This document shows positions 31,888 through 41,752 of a DNA stretch of 64,000 nt, one piece after another. The position numbers were made by a program, and so were the translations under genes. Origin of the DNA: Azospirillum sp. TSH58. GTDB taxonomy: Bacteria > Pseudomonadota > Alphaproteobacteria > Azospirillales > Azospirillaceae. The stretch's first letter is position 1. The number at the start of each line of letters is the position of its first letter. Location: assembly GCF_003119115.1 (NCBI RefSeq), contig NZ_CP022364.1:186001-250000 (forward strand). The letters are read 5' to 3'. The notes under the pieces are model-generated. The model ran no database searches and was not told the origin of the DNA. It was given only the letters and a program-made list of their open reading frames with translations.

Positions 31888-34539
31888 ATGTTGGAAAAGA
31901 CGTACCGGCCCGCCGAGGTCGAGGAAAAGCACTACCGGCTGTGGGAAGAGACGGGCGCGTTCGCGGCGAAGACCGAGTCGAACGGCAAGCCCTACACCAT
32001 CATGATGCCGCCGCCGAACGTGACCGGCAGCCTGCACATGGGCCACGCGCTGACCTTCACGCTCCAGGACGTTCTGACCCGCTACAACCGGATGCGCGGG
32101 CGCGACGCCCTGTGGCAGCCCGGCACCGACCACGCCGGCATCGCGACCCAGATGGTCGTCGAACGGAATCTCGCCAAGGAAGGCAAGACGCGCCACGACT
32201 TCGGCCGCGATGCCTTCATCGACAAGGTGTGGGAGTGGAAGGCCGAATCGGGCGGCACCATCACCCGCCAGCTCCGCCGGCTGGGCGCCTCGCCCGACTG
32301 GCCGCGCGAGCGCTTCACCATGGACGAGGGGCTGAGCCGCGCCGTCCGCAAGGTGTTCGTGGAGCTGCACAAGCAGGGCCTGATCTACAAGGACAAGCGG
32401 CTGGTCAACTGGGACCCCAAGCTGCACACCGCCATCTCCGACCTGGAGGTCGAGCAGAAGGAGATCAAGGGCAACCTCTGGCACTTCCGCTACCCGATTG
32501 AAGGCGAGGCGGACCGCTTCATCGTGGTCGCCACCACGCGCCCCGAGACGATGCTGGGCGACACCGGCGTCGCCGTTCATCCGGAGGATGAGCGCTACAA
32601 GGACCTGATCGGCAAGAACGTCGTCCTGCCGCTGGTCGGCCGTTTGATCCCGATCGTCGGCGACGAGTACGCCGATCCGGAGACCGGCTCGGGTGCCGTG
32701 AAGATCACCCCGGCCCACGACTTCAACGACTTCGAGGTCGGACGGCGCAACAACCTCGCGGCCATCAACATCATGGACCGCGACGCCCGCATCACCGGCG
32801 ACGAGGTCCCCGAGGCCTACCGCGGGCTCGACCGCTACGAGGCGCGCAAGAAGGTCGTGGCCGAGCTGGAGGCACTGGGCCTTCTTGAGAAGATCGAGCC
32901 GCACACCCACATGGTGCCGCACGGCGACCGCTCCGGCGTCGCCATCGAGCCCTGGCTGACCGACCAGTGGTACGTGGACGCCGCCACGCTCGCCAAGCCG
33001 GCCATCGAGGCCGTGGAAACCGGCAAGACCGTGTTCGTTCCCAAGCAGTGGGAGAACACCTATTTCGAGTGGATGCGCAACATCCAGCCCTGGTGCATCA
33101 GCCGCCAGATCTGGTGGGGCCATCAGATTCCCGCCTGGTACGGCCCGGACGGCCATTTCTTCGTCGAGGAGACCGAGGAGGCGGCCATCGCCGCGGCCAA
33201 GGCCCACTACGGCGAGGATGTGGCGCTGACCCGCGACCAGGACGTGCTGGACACCTGGTTCTCGTCGGCCCTGTGGCCCTTCTCCACGCTGGGCTGGCCG
33301 GACGAGACGCCGGAGCTGGCGCGCTATTACCCGACCGACGTGCTGGTGACGGGCTTCGACATCATCTTCTTCTGGGTCGCCCGGATGATGATGATGGGTC
33401 TGCACTTCATGAAGGACGTGCCCTTCCGGACGGTCTACATCCACGCCCTGGTCCGCGACGAGAAGGGCCAGAAGATGTCGAAGTCCAAGGGCAACGTCAT
33501 CGACCCGCTGGAACTGATCGACCAGTACGGCACCGACGCCCTGCGCTTCACCCTGACGGCCATGGCCGCCCAGGGCCGCGACATCAAGCTGGCGGTCAGC
33601 CGCGTCGAGGGTTATCGCAACTTCGCGACGAAGCTGTGGAACGCCGCACGCTACACCCAGATGAACGGGGTGGCCCCGGTCCCCGGCTTCAAGCCGGTGG
33701 GATTGACCCAGACGGTGAACCGCTGGATCGTCGGCGCCCTGGCGGAGGCCGCGAAGAAGGTCGGCGAGTCCATCGAGGCCTACAAGTTCAACGAGGCCGC
33801 CAACACCGCCTACGCCTTCACCTGGGGCACCTTCTGCGACTGGTACCTGGAGTTCACCAAGCCGATCCTGAACGGCGCGGACGAGGCCGCCATCGCCGAG
33901 ACGCGGGCGACCACCGCCTGGGTGCTGGACGAGATCCTGCACATGCTCCACCCGCTGATGCCCTTCATCACCGAGGAGCTGTGGGAGCAGCTGTCCACCG
34001 ACCGGGCCAACCGCCTGATCTCCGCCCACTGGCCGGATCATGGCGCGGAGCTGGTCGATCCGGCCGCCCGCGACGAGATGGATTGGGTGGTGCGGGCGAT
34101 CTCCTCGGTCCGCTCCATGCGGTCGGAGATGAACGTGCCGCCCGCGGCGCAGATCGAGCTGAAGCTGAAGGACGCCGGTCCGGAGAGCCTGAGGCGGCTG
34201 GACACGCACCGCGACCTGATCCTGCGCATGGGCCGTCTGGCCAGCGCCGAGCCGCTGTCCGGTCCGGTGCCGAAGAGCGCCGTTCAGGCCGTGCTCGACG
34301 AGGCCACGCTGATCCTGCCGCTGGAAGGCATCGTCGACCTCGACAAGGAGCGGGCGCGCCTGACCAAGGAGATCGAGAAACTGTCCGGCGAGATCAAGAA
34401 GATCGACGCCAAGCTGTCGAACGAGCAGTTCGTCGCCAAGGCGCCGGAAGAGGTGATCGAAGAGCAGCGCGACCGCCGCGACACCGCGGAGCAGGCCCGC
34501 GACAAACTGCAGAAGGCGCTGGAGATGCTGGCCGCGTAA
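31888..34539 (+). CDS. valS: Valyl-tRNA synthetase
   Basis: 883 residues, class I synthetase charging tRNA-Val. HIGH-type motif [14 protein letters not shown] near residue 47 and KMSKSKGN near 530; the editing domain lies between, with the [11 protein letters not shown] motif. The C-terminal 70 residues form the valine-specific coiled coil ([15 protein letters not shown]). Start ATG 31888; a GTG at 31885 is adjacent. Length is normal. Confidence 0.96.
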   Translation: MLEKTYRPAEVEEKHYRLWEETGAFAAKTESNGKPYTIMMPPPNVTGSLHMGHALTFTLQDVLTRYNRMRGRDALWQPGTDHAGIATQMVVERNLAKEGKTRHDFGRDAFIDKVWEWKAESGGTITRQLRRLGASPDWPRERFTMDEGLSRAVRKVFVELHKQGLIYKDKRLVNWDPKLHTAISDLEVEQKEIKGNLWHFRYPIEGEADRFIVVATTRPETMLGDTGVAVHPEDERYKDLIGKNVVLPLVGRLIPIVGDEYADPETGSGAVKITPAHDFNDFEVGRRNNLAAINIMDRDARITGDEVPEAYRGLDRYEARKKVVAELEALGLLEKIEPHTHMVPHGDRSGVAIEPWLTDQWYVDAATLAKPAIEAVETGKTVFVPKQWENTYFEWMRNIQPWCISRQIWWGHQIPAWYGPDGHFFVEETEEAAIAAAKAHYGEDVALTRDQDVLDTWFSSALWPFSTLGWPDETPELARYYPTDVLVTGFDIIFFWVARMMMMGLHFMKDVPFRTVYIHALVRDEKGQKMSKSKGNVIDPLELIDQYGTDALRFTLTAMAAQGRDIKLAVSRVEGYRNFATKLWNAARYTQMNGVAPVPGFKPVGLTQTVNRWIVGALAEAAKKVGESIEAYKFNEAANTAYAFTWGTFCDWYLEFTKPILNGADEAAIAETRATTAWVLDEILHMLHPLMPFITEELWEQLSTDRANRLISAHWPDHGAELVDPAARDEMDWVVRAISSVRSMRSEMNVPPAAQIELKLKDAGPESLRRLDTHRDLILRMGRLASAEPLSGPVPKSAVQAVLDEATLILPLEGIVDLDKERARLTKEIEKLSGEIKKIDAKLSNEQFVAKAPEEVIEEQRDRRDTAEQARDKLQKALEMLAA

Positions 34540-34566
34540 GGCCGGTCATCCAGACCAAAAAGTGAG

Positions 34567-34601
34567 AAAGGGCAGGGGCTTCGGCTCCTGCCCTTTTGTT
34601 T
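34567..34601 (+). terminator. Intrinsic terminator after valS
   Basis: AAAGGGCAGG (34567-34576) pairs with CCTGCCCTTT (34587-34596), loop GGCTTCGGCT, followed by TGTTTTG, 28 nt past valS. The convergent chemoreceptor gene ends just beyond. Confidence 0.9.
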
Positions 34602-34631
34602 TGTCTGAAGAACGCCCGATAGCCTGATGCC

Positions 34632-36590
34632 TTAAATCTTGATGGAAGAGACGAAACGGTCAGCGTCGGCTTCGAGCTGCCGGAGTTCGTCCGCCAACTG
34701 CGCGGCGGAGTAGATCATCTCGATGGCCGACTTGCCGGTTTCCGCGGCGGTGATCGCCATGGTGCTGACGCTCTCGGTCACCTCGTGGGTGTTGTCGTTG
34801 GCCCGGCCCACCGCGCCGACGATCTCCTCGGTCTGTTCGAGCTGGTTGCGCACGGCGGCGGACACGTCCTCCGACAGGTGGGCGACCTCTTCCACGGTGG
34901 TCCGGATGGCCCGGATCGCCTCGACGACCGAGCCGGTGGCCTCCTGGATGGCGCCGACCTGACCCGCTATGTCCTCGGTCGCCTTGGCGGTCTGGTTGGC
35001 CAGCACCTTCACCTCCGACGCGACGACGGCGAAGCCCTTGCCGGCCTCTCCGGCGCGGGCGGCCTCGATGGTTGCGTTCAGCGCCAGGAGGTTCGTCTGT
35101 CCGGCGATGTCGTTGATCAACCGGACGATTTCCCCGATCCGCTGCGAACTGTCGGCCAGCGCCGCCACCGCCGAGTCGCTCTGCCGGGCGTGGTCCACGG
35201 CGCGGCGGATGGCCGTGCTGGAGGTGGTCACCCGCCCGCCGATCTCGCCGATGGAGGCGGAGAGGGTGCGCGACACGTTGTTGACGATGCCGACCACCTC
35301 GGAGGTCTGCTCGGCCTTCTCCGACGTGTCGAGGGCCTGCTCCTTCATCTTCTCCGCCGTGTCGCGCAGGATGTGGGCGCCGTTGCGGATCTGGTCGGCG
35401 GCGTGGCTGACCGTGTGGAGCACCCGCCCGAAGGCCGAGTCGAAGTCGTGGGCGATGGCGCGCAGCGCGGTTTCCCGCTCCTCCTCCGCGCGCCGCTCGG
35501 CCCGGCGGGACTCCTGCTCCAGCTCATGCGTGCGCTGAAGATTCTCCTTGAACACGCTGACGGCGCGGGCCATCGCGCCGATCTCGTCGCGCCGCCCGGT
35601 TTCCGGCACGGTGGCCGTCCGGTCGCCGCCGGCCAGCCGTTCCATCACGCCCTCGATCAGGCGCAGGGGCCGGGTGATGCTGCGGGCGACGAGCAGGCTG
35701 ATGATCGCGAAGCCGACCAGCAGGACGGAGCCGACCTGCAGCACGTTGGCGATCACCTCGCCGCGCACCCGGTTCTGCGTCTCCACCGCCCCGGCCATGC
35801 CGGCATTGGCCGACTCCAGCAGGGCTTCGAAACGCGGCACCATGGCCTGGAAGGCGTCGTTGAAGGTCTGCACCTCGGCCCGGAAGGCCTTGGTGGCGTC
35901 GACGAACCGGCCGAGGTCCGTGCGGTAGGTGCGCGCCTGCTTCTCCAGCTTGGTCTGGGTCGCCGTGTCCAGGCCCGAGTCGGCGAGGAAGAAGGTGAAT
36001 TCGTTGAACGCCTTGCGGTGGCCGGACAGAAGCGATTCGTCGCTGTAGATGATGAAGTCCTTCTCCATCTTCCGCATGGATTCCATGCGGCCGGTCAGCT
36101 TGTCGGCGTTCGGCCACTGCTTCAGCTCGTCCTCGATGGCGCGGGCCGAGGCGCGCAGGACGCCGCGCAGACCGCTGTCGTCGGACAGGCCCAGTTCCTT
36201 TGCCCGCGCAACGACCGAGGAGAAGCGCTCCTTCAGCGTGCCGATGCCCTGCGACAGATGGTCCAGCTCTTCCTGCGGCAGGCGTTCCACGCCGCGCTCC
36301 TTGAGGTTGTCCAGCAGGTGGGAGGCCTCCTCCGCGTTCTTCGCAAAGGCCTCGGCCGCCGTCTCGTCCCGGTCGGCCACGAAGCGCAGCGCCTGGAAGC
36401 GAAGGCGGCTGGCCCGGCGCTCGATGGCCGCCGTGTGCTCGTAGGCGTCGCGGAACTGGTCCAGTTCGGCGGTCGCCTCGAACATGCGTTGGGCGCCGAC
36501 GGTGACCGTTCCGCCCAGCAGGCCCAAGGTGACCACGGACGCGGCGACCAGCAGCGCGATTCGCGTGCCGATGGAAATGTTCGACAGCAT
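34632..36590 (-). CDS. Methyl-accepting chemotaxis protein
   Basis: 652 residues. TM1 about 11-33, a long all-helical periplasmic sensor (about 35-280, resembling a helical bimodular domain), TM2 about 283-305, HAMP (about 305-360), then the coiled-coil signalling domain with the hairpin tip [20 protein letters not shown], typical of the MCP region contacting CheA/CheW. Ends [11 protein letters not shown] with no CheR-tethering pentapeptide. Ligand unknown. Stands alone, as many Azospirillum receptors do. Confidence 0.9.
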   Translation of the reverse strand: MLSNISIGTRIALLVAASVVTLGLLGGTVTVGAQRMFEATAELDQFRDAYEHTAAIERRASRLRFQALRFVADRDETAAEAFAKNAEEASHLLDNLKERGVERLPQEELDHLSQGIGTLKERFSSVVARAKELGLSDDSGLRGVLRASARAIEDELKQWPNADKLTGRMESMRKMEKDFIIYSDESLLSGHRKAFNEFTFFLADSGLDTATQTKLEKQARTYRTDLGRFVDATKAFRAEVQTFNDAFQAMVPRFEALLESANAGMAGAVETQNRVRGEVIANVLQVGSVLLVGFAIISLLVARSITRPLRLIEGVMERLAGGDRTATVPETGRRDEIGAMARAVSVFKENLQRTHELEQESRRAERRAEEERETALRAIAHDFDSAFGRVLHTVSHAADQIRNGAHILRDTAEKMKEQALDTSEKAEQTSEVVGIVNNVSRTLSASIGEIGGRVTTSSTAIRRAVDHARQSDSAVAALADSSQRIGEIVRLINDIAGQTNLLALNATIEAARAGEAGKGFAVVASEVKVLANQTAKATEDIAGQVGAIQEATGSVVEAIRAIRTTVEEVAHLSEDVSAAVRNQLEQTEEIVGAVGRANDNTHEVTESVSTMAITAAETGKSAIEMIYSAAQLADELRQLEADADRFVSSIKI

Positions 36591-36750
36591 ATGCGGTAAA
36601 TCCTTGGTTGCGCCGCGGACCTTACCCGCCGCCGAAGACGCCGCTGTTACGGATTGATGGCGGATTCGTTACCGTGCCGTCGCCCTCTGGGCATCGTGGA
36701 CAACCGTCCGTATCTAGAAGCCACTGAAAATCGAAAGGGGAGGTCGGCTG

Positions 36751-37584
36751 TTGTCCTTCGTGCTGTCGAAGCTGCTGTGGCTCCTGGTCTCGCCGGGCAA
36801 TCTGCTCGTGCTGATCCTCACCGCCGGGACGGCGCTGCTGTTCATCCGCCGTCTGGCGCATTGGGGGCGGCGGCTGGTCGTGGCGGTAACCGTGGGCTTC
36901 GTCATCGTCATGGTCACGCCGATCGCCTCCTGGGTGGCGCTGCCGCTGGAGGAGCGCTTTCCCCGCCCCGAGCTGCCGGAGCGGGTGGACGGCATCATCA
37001 TGCTGGGCGGGGCGGTGAACCCGCCGATCACTCTCGACCGCGGCGAGCCGTCCCTCAACGACGCGGCGGAGCGTGTCCTGGGGTTTGCCGAGCTGATCCG
37101 ACGCTATCCCCAGGCGCATGCGGTGTTCACCGGCGGCTCGGGGCGGCTGGCCGGGCAGGACGCTCTGGAACTGCGGGAGGATCTGGCGGTCCGCGGCGCG
37201 CTGCGGCAGGTCGGGATCGACCCGGACCACGTGACCTACGAGAACGAGTCCCGCAACACCTGGGAGAACGCCCTGTTCAGCCAGCGGCTCGTCCGGCCGA
37301 AGCCGGGAGAGACCTGGGTCTTGGTAACCTCGGCCATGCACATGCCGCGGTCGGTCGGCATCTTCCGGCAGGTCGGCTGGGAGGTGATTCCCTATCCGGT
37401 CGATTACCGCACGCGCCTCGGCGGGCGCCCCTTCGTCCGCTTCGAGTTCGACAAGCAGATCGACGCGCTTCAGGACCCGATCCGCGAATGGATCGGCCTC
37501 GTCGCCTACCGCCTGATGGGGCGGACCGACTCGCTGTTTCCGGGTCCCGCCCATGAGCGCAACGCAGCGCCGGCGGGCTCCTGA
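36751..37584 (+). CDS. YdcF/ElyC (DUF218) membrane protein
   Basis: 277 residues from TTG 36751, with GGGGAGGTCGGCTG upstream. Two N-terminal spans (about 8-28 and 38-58), then a DUF218 domain: VDGIIMLGGAVNPPITLDRG, AVFTGGSGRL, ESRNTWENAL and VTSAMHMPRSVGIF are the family hallmarks. Relatives (ElyC, SanA) act in envelope integrity and undecaprenyl-linked polysaccharide metabolism. The next gene is the cell-wall protein rlpA. The TTG start is supported by the ribosome-binding site and lack of an earlier ATG. Confidence 0.85.
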   Translation: MSFVLSKLLWLLVSPGNLLVLILTAGTALLFIRRLAHWGRRLVVAVTVGFVIVMVTPIASWVALPLEERFPRPELPERVDGIIMLGGAVNPPITLDRGEPSLNDAAERVLGFAELIRRYPQAHAVFTGGSGRLAGQDALELREDLAVRGALRQVGIDPDHVTYENESRNTWENALFSQRLVRPKPGETWVLVTSAMHMPRSVGIFRQVGWEVIPYPVDYRTRLGGRPFVRFEFDKQIDALQDPIREWIGLVAYRLMGRTDSLFPGPAHERNAAPAGS

Positions 37585-37656
37585 CGGGCGTTGCGCGGTT
37601 GGCGCGGGGAGGTAACTCGGCTAGAGTGGCGCCACCAGATTTAGCGGGGTGGGACC

Positions 37657-38601
37657 ATGCGACGCGCGCATATGCTGAGGGGGGCGGTCGTGCTCGCAGG
37701 GGCACTGACGCTCGCCGCCTGTGCGTCCGCGCCGCCCGCGCCATCCTTGTCCGGACTGCCGCGCAGCGGCGTCTACAAGGTGGGCAAGCCTTATCAGGTC
37801 AACGGCGTCTGGTATTATCCCGCCGAGGATTACTCCTACAGCGAAACCGGGATCGCCTCCTGGTATGGGCCGGGATTCCACCAAAAGGTCACCGCCAACG
37901 GCGAGGTTTACGACCAAAATGAGCTGACGGCCGCGCACAAGACCTTGCCCATGCCAAGCCTCGTGCGCGTCACCAATCTCGACAACGGCCGGTCGCTGGT
38001 TGTTCGCATCAACGACCGCGGCCCCTACGCCAACGGGCGAATCATCGACATGTCGCGGCGCGGCGCGCAATTGCTTGGGTTCGAAGGCACGGGCACGGCC
38101 AAGGTGCGTGTCCAGATTCTGGCCGAGGAAAGCCGCGCGGTCGCCGCCGCGGCCCGCCAGGGCACGCCGGCTCCGATGCTGGCGGAACTGGACGGCCCGC
38201 CGCCGAAGGCCGCCCCGCGCGGCTCGGTGGAGGTCAGCGGCGCCGTCCGCCCGACACCCGCCGCGGTCACCCGCGCCCCGGTGCCGCCGCCCACGACGGT
38301 GGCCGGCGACATGGTGGACGGCCGCTTCGTTCCGGCCCCGGTGGTCGCCGAGCTGCCGGTGAAGCCCTACGAACAGATCTACGTCCAGGTCGGCGCCTTC
38401 GGCAGCCAGGACAACGTCACCCGCGTGCGCGCCCGTCTGGCCTCGCTCGGCCAACCGGCCCAGGTCACCCAGACAGTTGCCGGACGGCAGCGGCTGCAGC
38501 GGGTGAGGGTGGGGCCGCTGGCCAGCGTGGAGTCCGCCGACGCCGTTTTGAACCAGATCCTCCAAGCCGGCCTTACCGACGCCAAAATCGTGGTTGATTG
38601 A
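37657..38601 (+). CDS. rlpA: RlpA septal lytic transglycosylase-like lipoprotein
   Basis: 314 residues. Signal with lipobox LAAC (C near 22); the double-psi beta-barrel (about 60-160: IASWYGPGFHQKVTANGEVY, RINDRGPYANGRIIDMSR) and a C-terminal SPOR domain (about 240-314: YVQVGAFGSQDNVTRVRARL). It would cleave denuded glycan strands at the septum, located there by SPOR. ATG 37657 or 37672 may start it. It precedes the D,D-carboxypeptidase gene, a widespread alphaproteobacterial pairing. Confidence 0.93.
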   Translation: MRRAHMLRGAVVLAGALTLAACASAPPAPSLSGLPRSGVYKVGKPYQVNGVWYYPAEDYSYSETGIASWYGPGFHQKVTANGEVYDQNELTAAHKTLPMPSLVRVTNLDNGRSLVVRINDRGPYANGRIIDMSRRGAQLLGFEGTGTAKVRVQILAEESRAVAAAARQGTPAPMLAELDGPPPKAAPRGSVEVSGAVRPTPAAVTRAPVPPPTTVAGDMVDGRFVPAPVVAELPVKPYEQIYVQVGAFGSQDNVTRVRARLASLGQPAQVTQTVAGRQRLQRVRVGPLASVESADAVLNQILQAGLTDAKIVVD

Positions 38602-38690
38602 TCTCCCGCGAGCCCAGTCCAAGCTTGGCCCGGCACCGGGCCTCGTTCCGTTTCACGTCTTGTCCAGTCCGCGTTTCGAAGGGAGTTGTC

Positions 38691-39857
38691 ATGGTCGCTG
38701 TCGTCCGCACCCGCGTTGCCCGCACCCGTTTCGCCATGGGCCTTGCGGTCGCGCTGTTCGCGGCGGGGGTGGGGCCGGTGGCTCACGCCGCCAGCATCGA
38801 AACCATCGCCAAGCAGGCGATCCTGGTCGATATCACCTCGAACACCGTGCTGTTCGAGAAGAACCCGGATCAGCGCATGGCGCCGTCCTCGATGAGCAAG
38901 ATCATGACGATGTACATGGTCTTCGATTCCATCAAGGAGGGCCGGCTGACGCTGGACAGCACGCTGCCGGTGTCGGAACGCGCGTGGCGGATGCAGGGCT
39001 CCAAGATGTTCGTGGAGCTGCACAACAACATCAAGGTCGACGACCTCATCAAGGGCGTGATCGTGCAGTCGGGCAACGACGCCTGCATCGTCTTCGCCGA
39101 AGGTCTCGCCGGCTCCGAATCGGCTTTTGCCGAGCGCATGAACAAGCGCGCCCGCGACTTGGGGCTGAAGGACACCAATCTGACCAACGCGACGGGCTGG
39201 CCCGACCCGAACCACTACATGACCGCCCGCGACCTCTCGATCCTGGCCGAGCATCTGATCAAGGACTTCCCGGAATACTACCACTACTACTCGATCCGGG
39301 AGTTCAAGTACCACGGCATCAACCAGGGCAACCGCAACCCGCTGCTCTACCGCGGCATGGACGTGGACGGCATGAAGACCGGCCACACCGAGGCCGGCGG
39401 CTACGGCCTGACCGCCTCGGCGGAGCGGGAAGGGCGCCGTCTCGTCCTGGTGGTCAACGGCCTGCCGAGCATGCAGGCCCGCGCCGACGAATCGGCCCGG
39501 CTGATCGAGTGGGGCTTCCGCGAATTCGCCACCTACGCCCTGTTCAAGGCGGGCGAGACGGTCGATCAGGTGCCGCTCTGGCTGGGCGCGCAGGACAGCG
39601 TGCCGGTCACCGTGCCGGAGGACATGAAGGTCACCATGGCGCGCGCCGACCGCAGCGGCATGAAGGTGTCGCTGGTCAGCAACGCCCCGGTCGCCGCGCC
39701 GGTGAAGAAGGGCGACGTGGTCGGCAAGGTGGTGGTCTCCGCGCCGGGCTTCCCGGGCAAGGAGTTCCCGGTGGTCGCCGCCCAGGACGTGGAGAAGCTG
39801 GGCTTCGTGGGCCGCGCCCTGGCGGCGGCGAAGTTCCTCATTTTCGGGGCGAGCTGA
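38691..39857 (+). CDS. dacC: D-alanyl-D-alanine carboxypeptidase (PBP5/6 type)
   Basis: 388 residues from ATG 38691 (GAAGGGAGTTGTC upstream). Signal peptide to about residue 33, S11 serine peptidase with SxxK motif SMSK (S67, K70), SGN in VQSGNDACIV and KTG in GMKTGHTEAG; the C-terminal beta-rich PBP5 domain follows (about 290-370) and ends with an amphipathic helix (GFVGRALAAAKFLIFG) that anchors it to the membrane. It removes terminal D-Ala from pentapeptides. The symbol is by family; dacA/dacC cannot be told apart here. Confidence 0.94.
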   Translation: MVAVVRTRVARTRFAMGLAVALFAAGVGPVAHAASIETIAKQAILVDITSNTVLFEKNPDQRMAPSSMSKIMTMYMVFDSIKEGRLTLDSTLPVSERAWRMQGSKMFVELHNNIKVDDLIKGVIVQSGNDACIVFAEGLAGSESAFAERMNKRARDLGLKDTNLTNATGWPDPNHYMTARDLSILAEHLIKDFPEYYHYYSIREFKYHGINQGNRNPLLYRGMDVDGMKTGHTEAGGYGLTASAEREGRRLVLVVNGLPSMQARADESARLIEWGFREFATYALFKAGETVDQVPLWLGAQDSVPVTVPEDMKVTMARADRSGMKVSLVSNAPVAAPVKKGDVVGKVVVSAPGFPGKEFPVVAAQDVEKLGFVGRALAAAKFLIFGAS

Positions 39858-39927
39858 TTGGTGTAAGCCGGCCCGTCACCGCCGGAATCCGGAACGCGGC
39901 GGGCCTCATCACCATCGGGAGCAGACC

Positions 39928-40560
39928 ATGACGCGCGGGCGGTTCATCACGCTGGAGGGCGGCGAAGGGGCGGGCAAGACCACCCAGATCCGCCTGCTCG
40001 CCGACGCGCTGATCGGTTGGGGGAAGCGGGTCGTTCTGACCCGCGAGCCCGGCGGCTCGCCGGGGGCGGAGGAGATCCGCGGTCTCCTGGTCTCCGGGGA
40101 GACCGGGCGCTGGGGTCCGGTGACCGAGGCGCTGCTGCACACCGCCGCCCGCCGCGACCATCTGGAGCGCACCGTCTGGCCGGCTTTGGAGGCCGGTCAC
40201 TGGGTGATCTGCGACCGCTTCTTCGACAGCACGATGGCCTATCAGGGCTATGGGCTGGGGCTGGGGCGCGAGCTGGTCGCCACGCTCCAAACTGCGGCCC
40301 TGGGCGACTTCCGGCCCGACCTGACGCTGATCCTCGACTTGCCGGTGGAGGACGGACTGGCCCGCGCCGCCGCCCGCCGCGGCGGGGAGGACCGCTACGA
40401 GCGCATGGACGTCGCCTTCCACCACCGCCTGCGCGAGGGCTTCCTCGACATCGCCGCACGCGAGCCGGAGCGTTGCGCGGTCGTCGACGCTGGCCACCCC
40501 GTCGAAGCGGTCCAGGCGGCTATTCTCGACCATGTGACCCGCCGCCTGGGAGCGTCCTGA
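39928..40560 (+). CDS. tmk: Thymidylate kinase
   Basis: 210 residues. P-loop EGGEGAGKTT (10-19), DRF/S motif with CDRFFDSTMAYQG and the LID region AARRGGEDRYERMD. It phosphorylates dTMP to dTDP. The stop is followed after one base by the holB start; the tmk-holB pairing is common in bacteria. Confidence 0.95.
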   Translation: MTRGRFITLEGGEGAGKTTQIRLLADALIGWGKRVVLTREPGGSPGAEEIRGLLVSGETGRWGPVTEALLHTAARRDHLERTVWPALEAGHWVICDRFFDSTMAYQGYGLGLGRELVATLQTAALGDFRPDLTLILDLPVEDGLARAAARRGGEDRYERMDVAFHHRLREGFLDIAAREPERCAVVDAGHPVEAVQAAILDHVTRRLGAS

Positions 40561-40561
40561 G

Positions 40562-41680
40562 GTGAGCCGCGCCCGCGCGCCCGAGCCTGTCGCGGAGGAG
40601 GACGCCCTCGCCCCGCGCCGCAACCCCGAACTGACCGGTCACGAGGACGCTGAGCGCCTGCTGCTCGACGCCTGGAACTCCGGGCGGCTTCCGCACGCCT
40701 GGCTGATCGGCGGTCCACCGGGAATCGGCAAGGCGACCTTGGCCTTCCGCTTCGCCCGCTTCGTCCTGTCCCAGGGGCACGAGCCGCCGGACGCCGGCCT
40801 GTTCGGCGCGCCGCCGCCACCGGCCACGCTGGCGCTGCCCCCGGACGCCCCGGTCTTCCGCCGCGTCGCGTCGGGCGGTCACGCCGACCTGCTGACCGTC
40901 GAACGCCAACGCGACGAGAAGCGCGACCGGCTGAAGCGCGACATTGCCGTGGACGACGTTCGCAAGATCGGCCCGTTCCTGCGCAAGACCGCCGCCGAGG
41001 GCGGCTGGCGCGTCGCTGTGATCGACGGCGCGGATCGAATGAATCTCAGTGGCTTGAACGCCATTCTTAAGATTTTGGAGGAGCCGCCGCCGGGTGCCCT
41101 GCTGCTTCTGGTCAGCGACAATCCCGGCGGCATGCTGCCCACCATCCGGTCCCGCTGCCGCAAGCTCACGCTTCAACCGCTTCCTGAGGAAACGGTCCTC
41201 AACCTTTTGATCCAGCATCGACCGGACCTCGGCAGTGAGGACCGGGCGGCGCTCGCCCGGCTGGCGGAGGGCAGCATTGGGCGGGCCATCGGGCTGGCCG
41301 AGGCCGGCGGGCTGGACCTCTACCGGGAACTGGTTGGTCTGCTTGGCACCCTGCCGCGGCTGGACATCGCCGCCGCCCACGCCTTCGGCGACAAGCTGAC
41401 CCGCAAGCAGGATGACGGTCTCTATGAGACGGCCACCGACCTGCTCGTCTGGTGGCTGGCCCGTTTCGTCCGGTCGCTGGCCCGCGGCGCCTGGCCGGCG
41501 GAGGTGGTGGCCGGGGAGGCCGCCCTGATGACCCGTCTGGCCAACGCCCGCGGCCTTGAACGTTGGGTGGAGGTGTGGGAAAAGGTCCAACGCCACTTCG
41601 CCCGTGCGGAATCCGCCAATCTCGACCGCAAACAGGTGGTCTTGAACGCCTTGGCGACGCTGGAAGCGGCTGCTACTTAA
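40562..41680 (+). CDS. holB: DNA polymerase III delta-prime subunit
   Basis: 372 residues from GTG 40562. AAA+ clamp-loader fold: LIGGPPGIGKATLAFRFARF, then RKTAAEGGWRVAVIDGADRMNLS and LLLVSDNPGGMLPTIRSRC, including the SRC motif that presents the arginine finger. The N-terminal first 30 residues are extra. It works with HolA and DnaX to load the beta clamp. Start GTG is two bases after the tmk stop. Confidence 0.93.
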   Translation: MSRARAPEPVAEEDALAPRRNPELTGHEDAERLLLDAWNSGRLPHAWLIGGPPGIGKATLAFRFARFVLSQGHEPPDAGLFGAPPPPATLALPPDAPVFRRVASGGHADLLTVERQRDEKRDRLKRDIAVDDVRKIGPFLRKTAAEGGWRVAVIDGADRMNLSGLNAILKILEEPPPGALLLLVSDNPGGMLPTIRSRCRKLTLQPLPEETVLNLLIQHRPDLGSEDRAALARLAEGSIGRAIGLAEAGGLDLYRELVGLLGTLPRLDIAAAHAFGDKLTRKQDDGLYETATDLLVWWLARFVRSLARGAWPAEVVAGEAALMTRLANARGLERWVEVWEKVQRHFARAESANLDRKQVVLNALATLEAAAT

Positions 41681-41752
41681 CACGGACGACACACCACGCC
41701 CACCCGGACCGGCGACGCGCCGGGCCGGCGCATTCTCGGGAGAGCCTCTGAC

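Noticed and set aside
31117-34209. 1030-codon minus-strand open frame opposite popZ and valS
   Set aside because: valS is unambiguous on the plus strand; the antisense frame includes long Gly/Ser runs opposite the proline codons.
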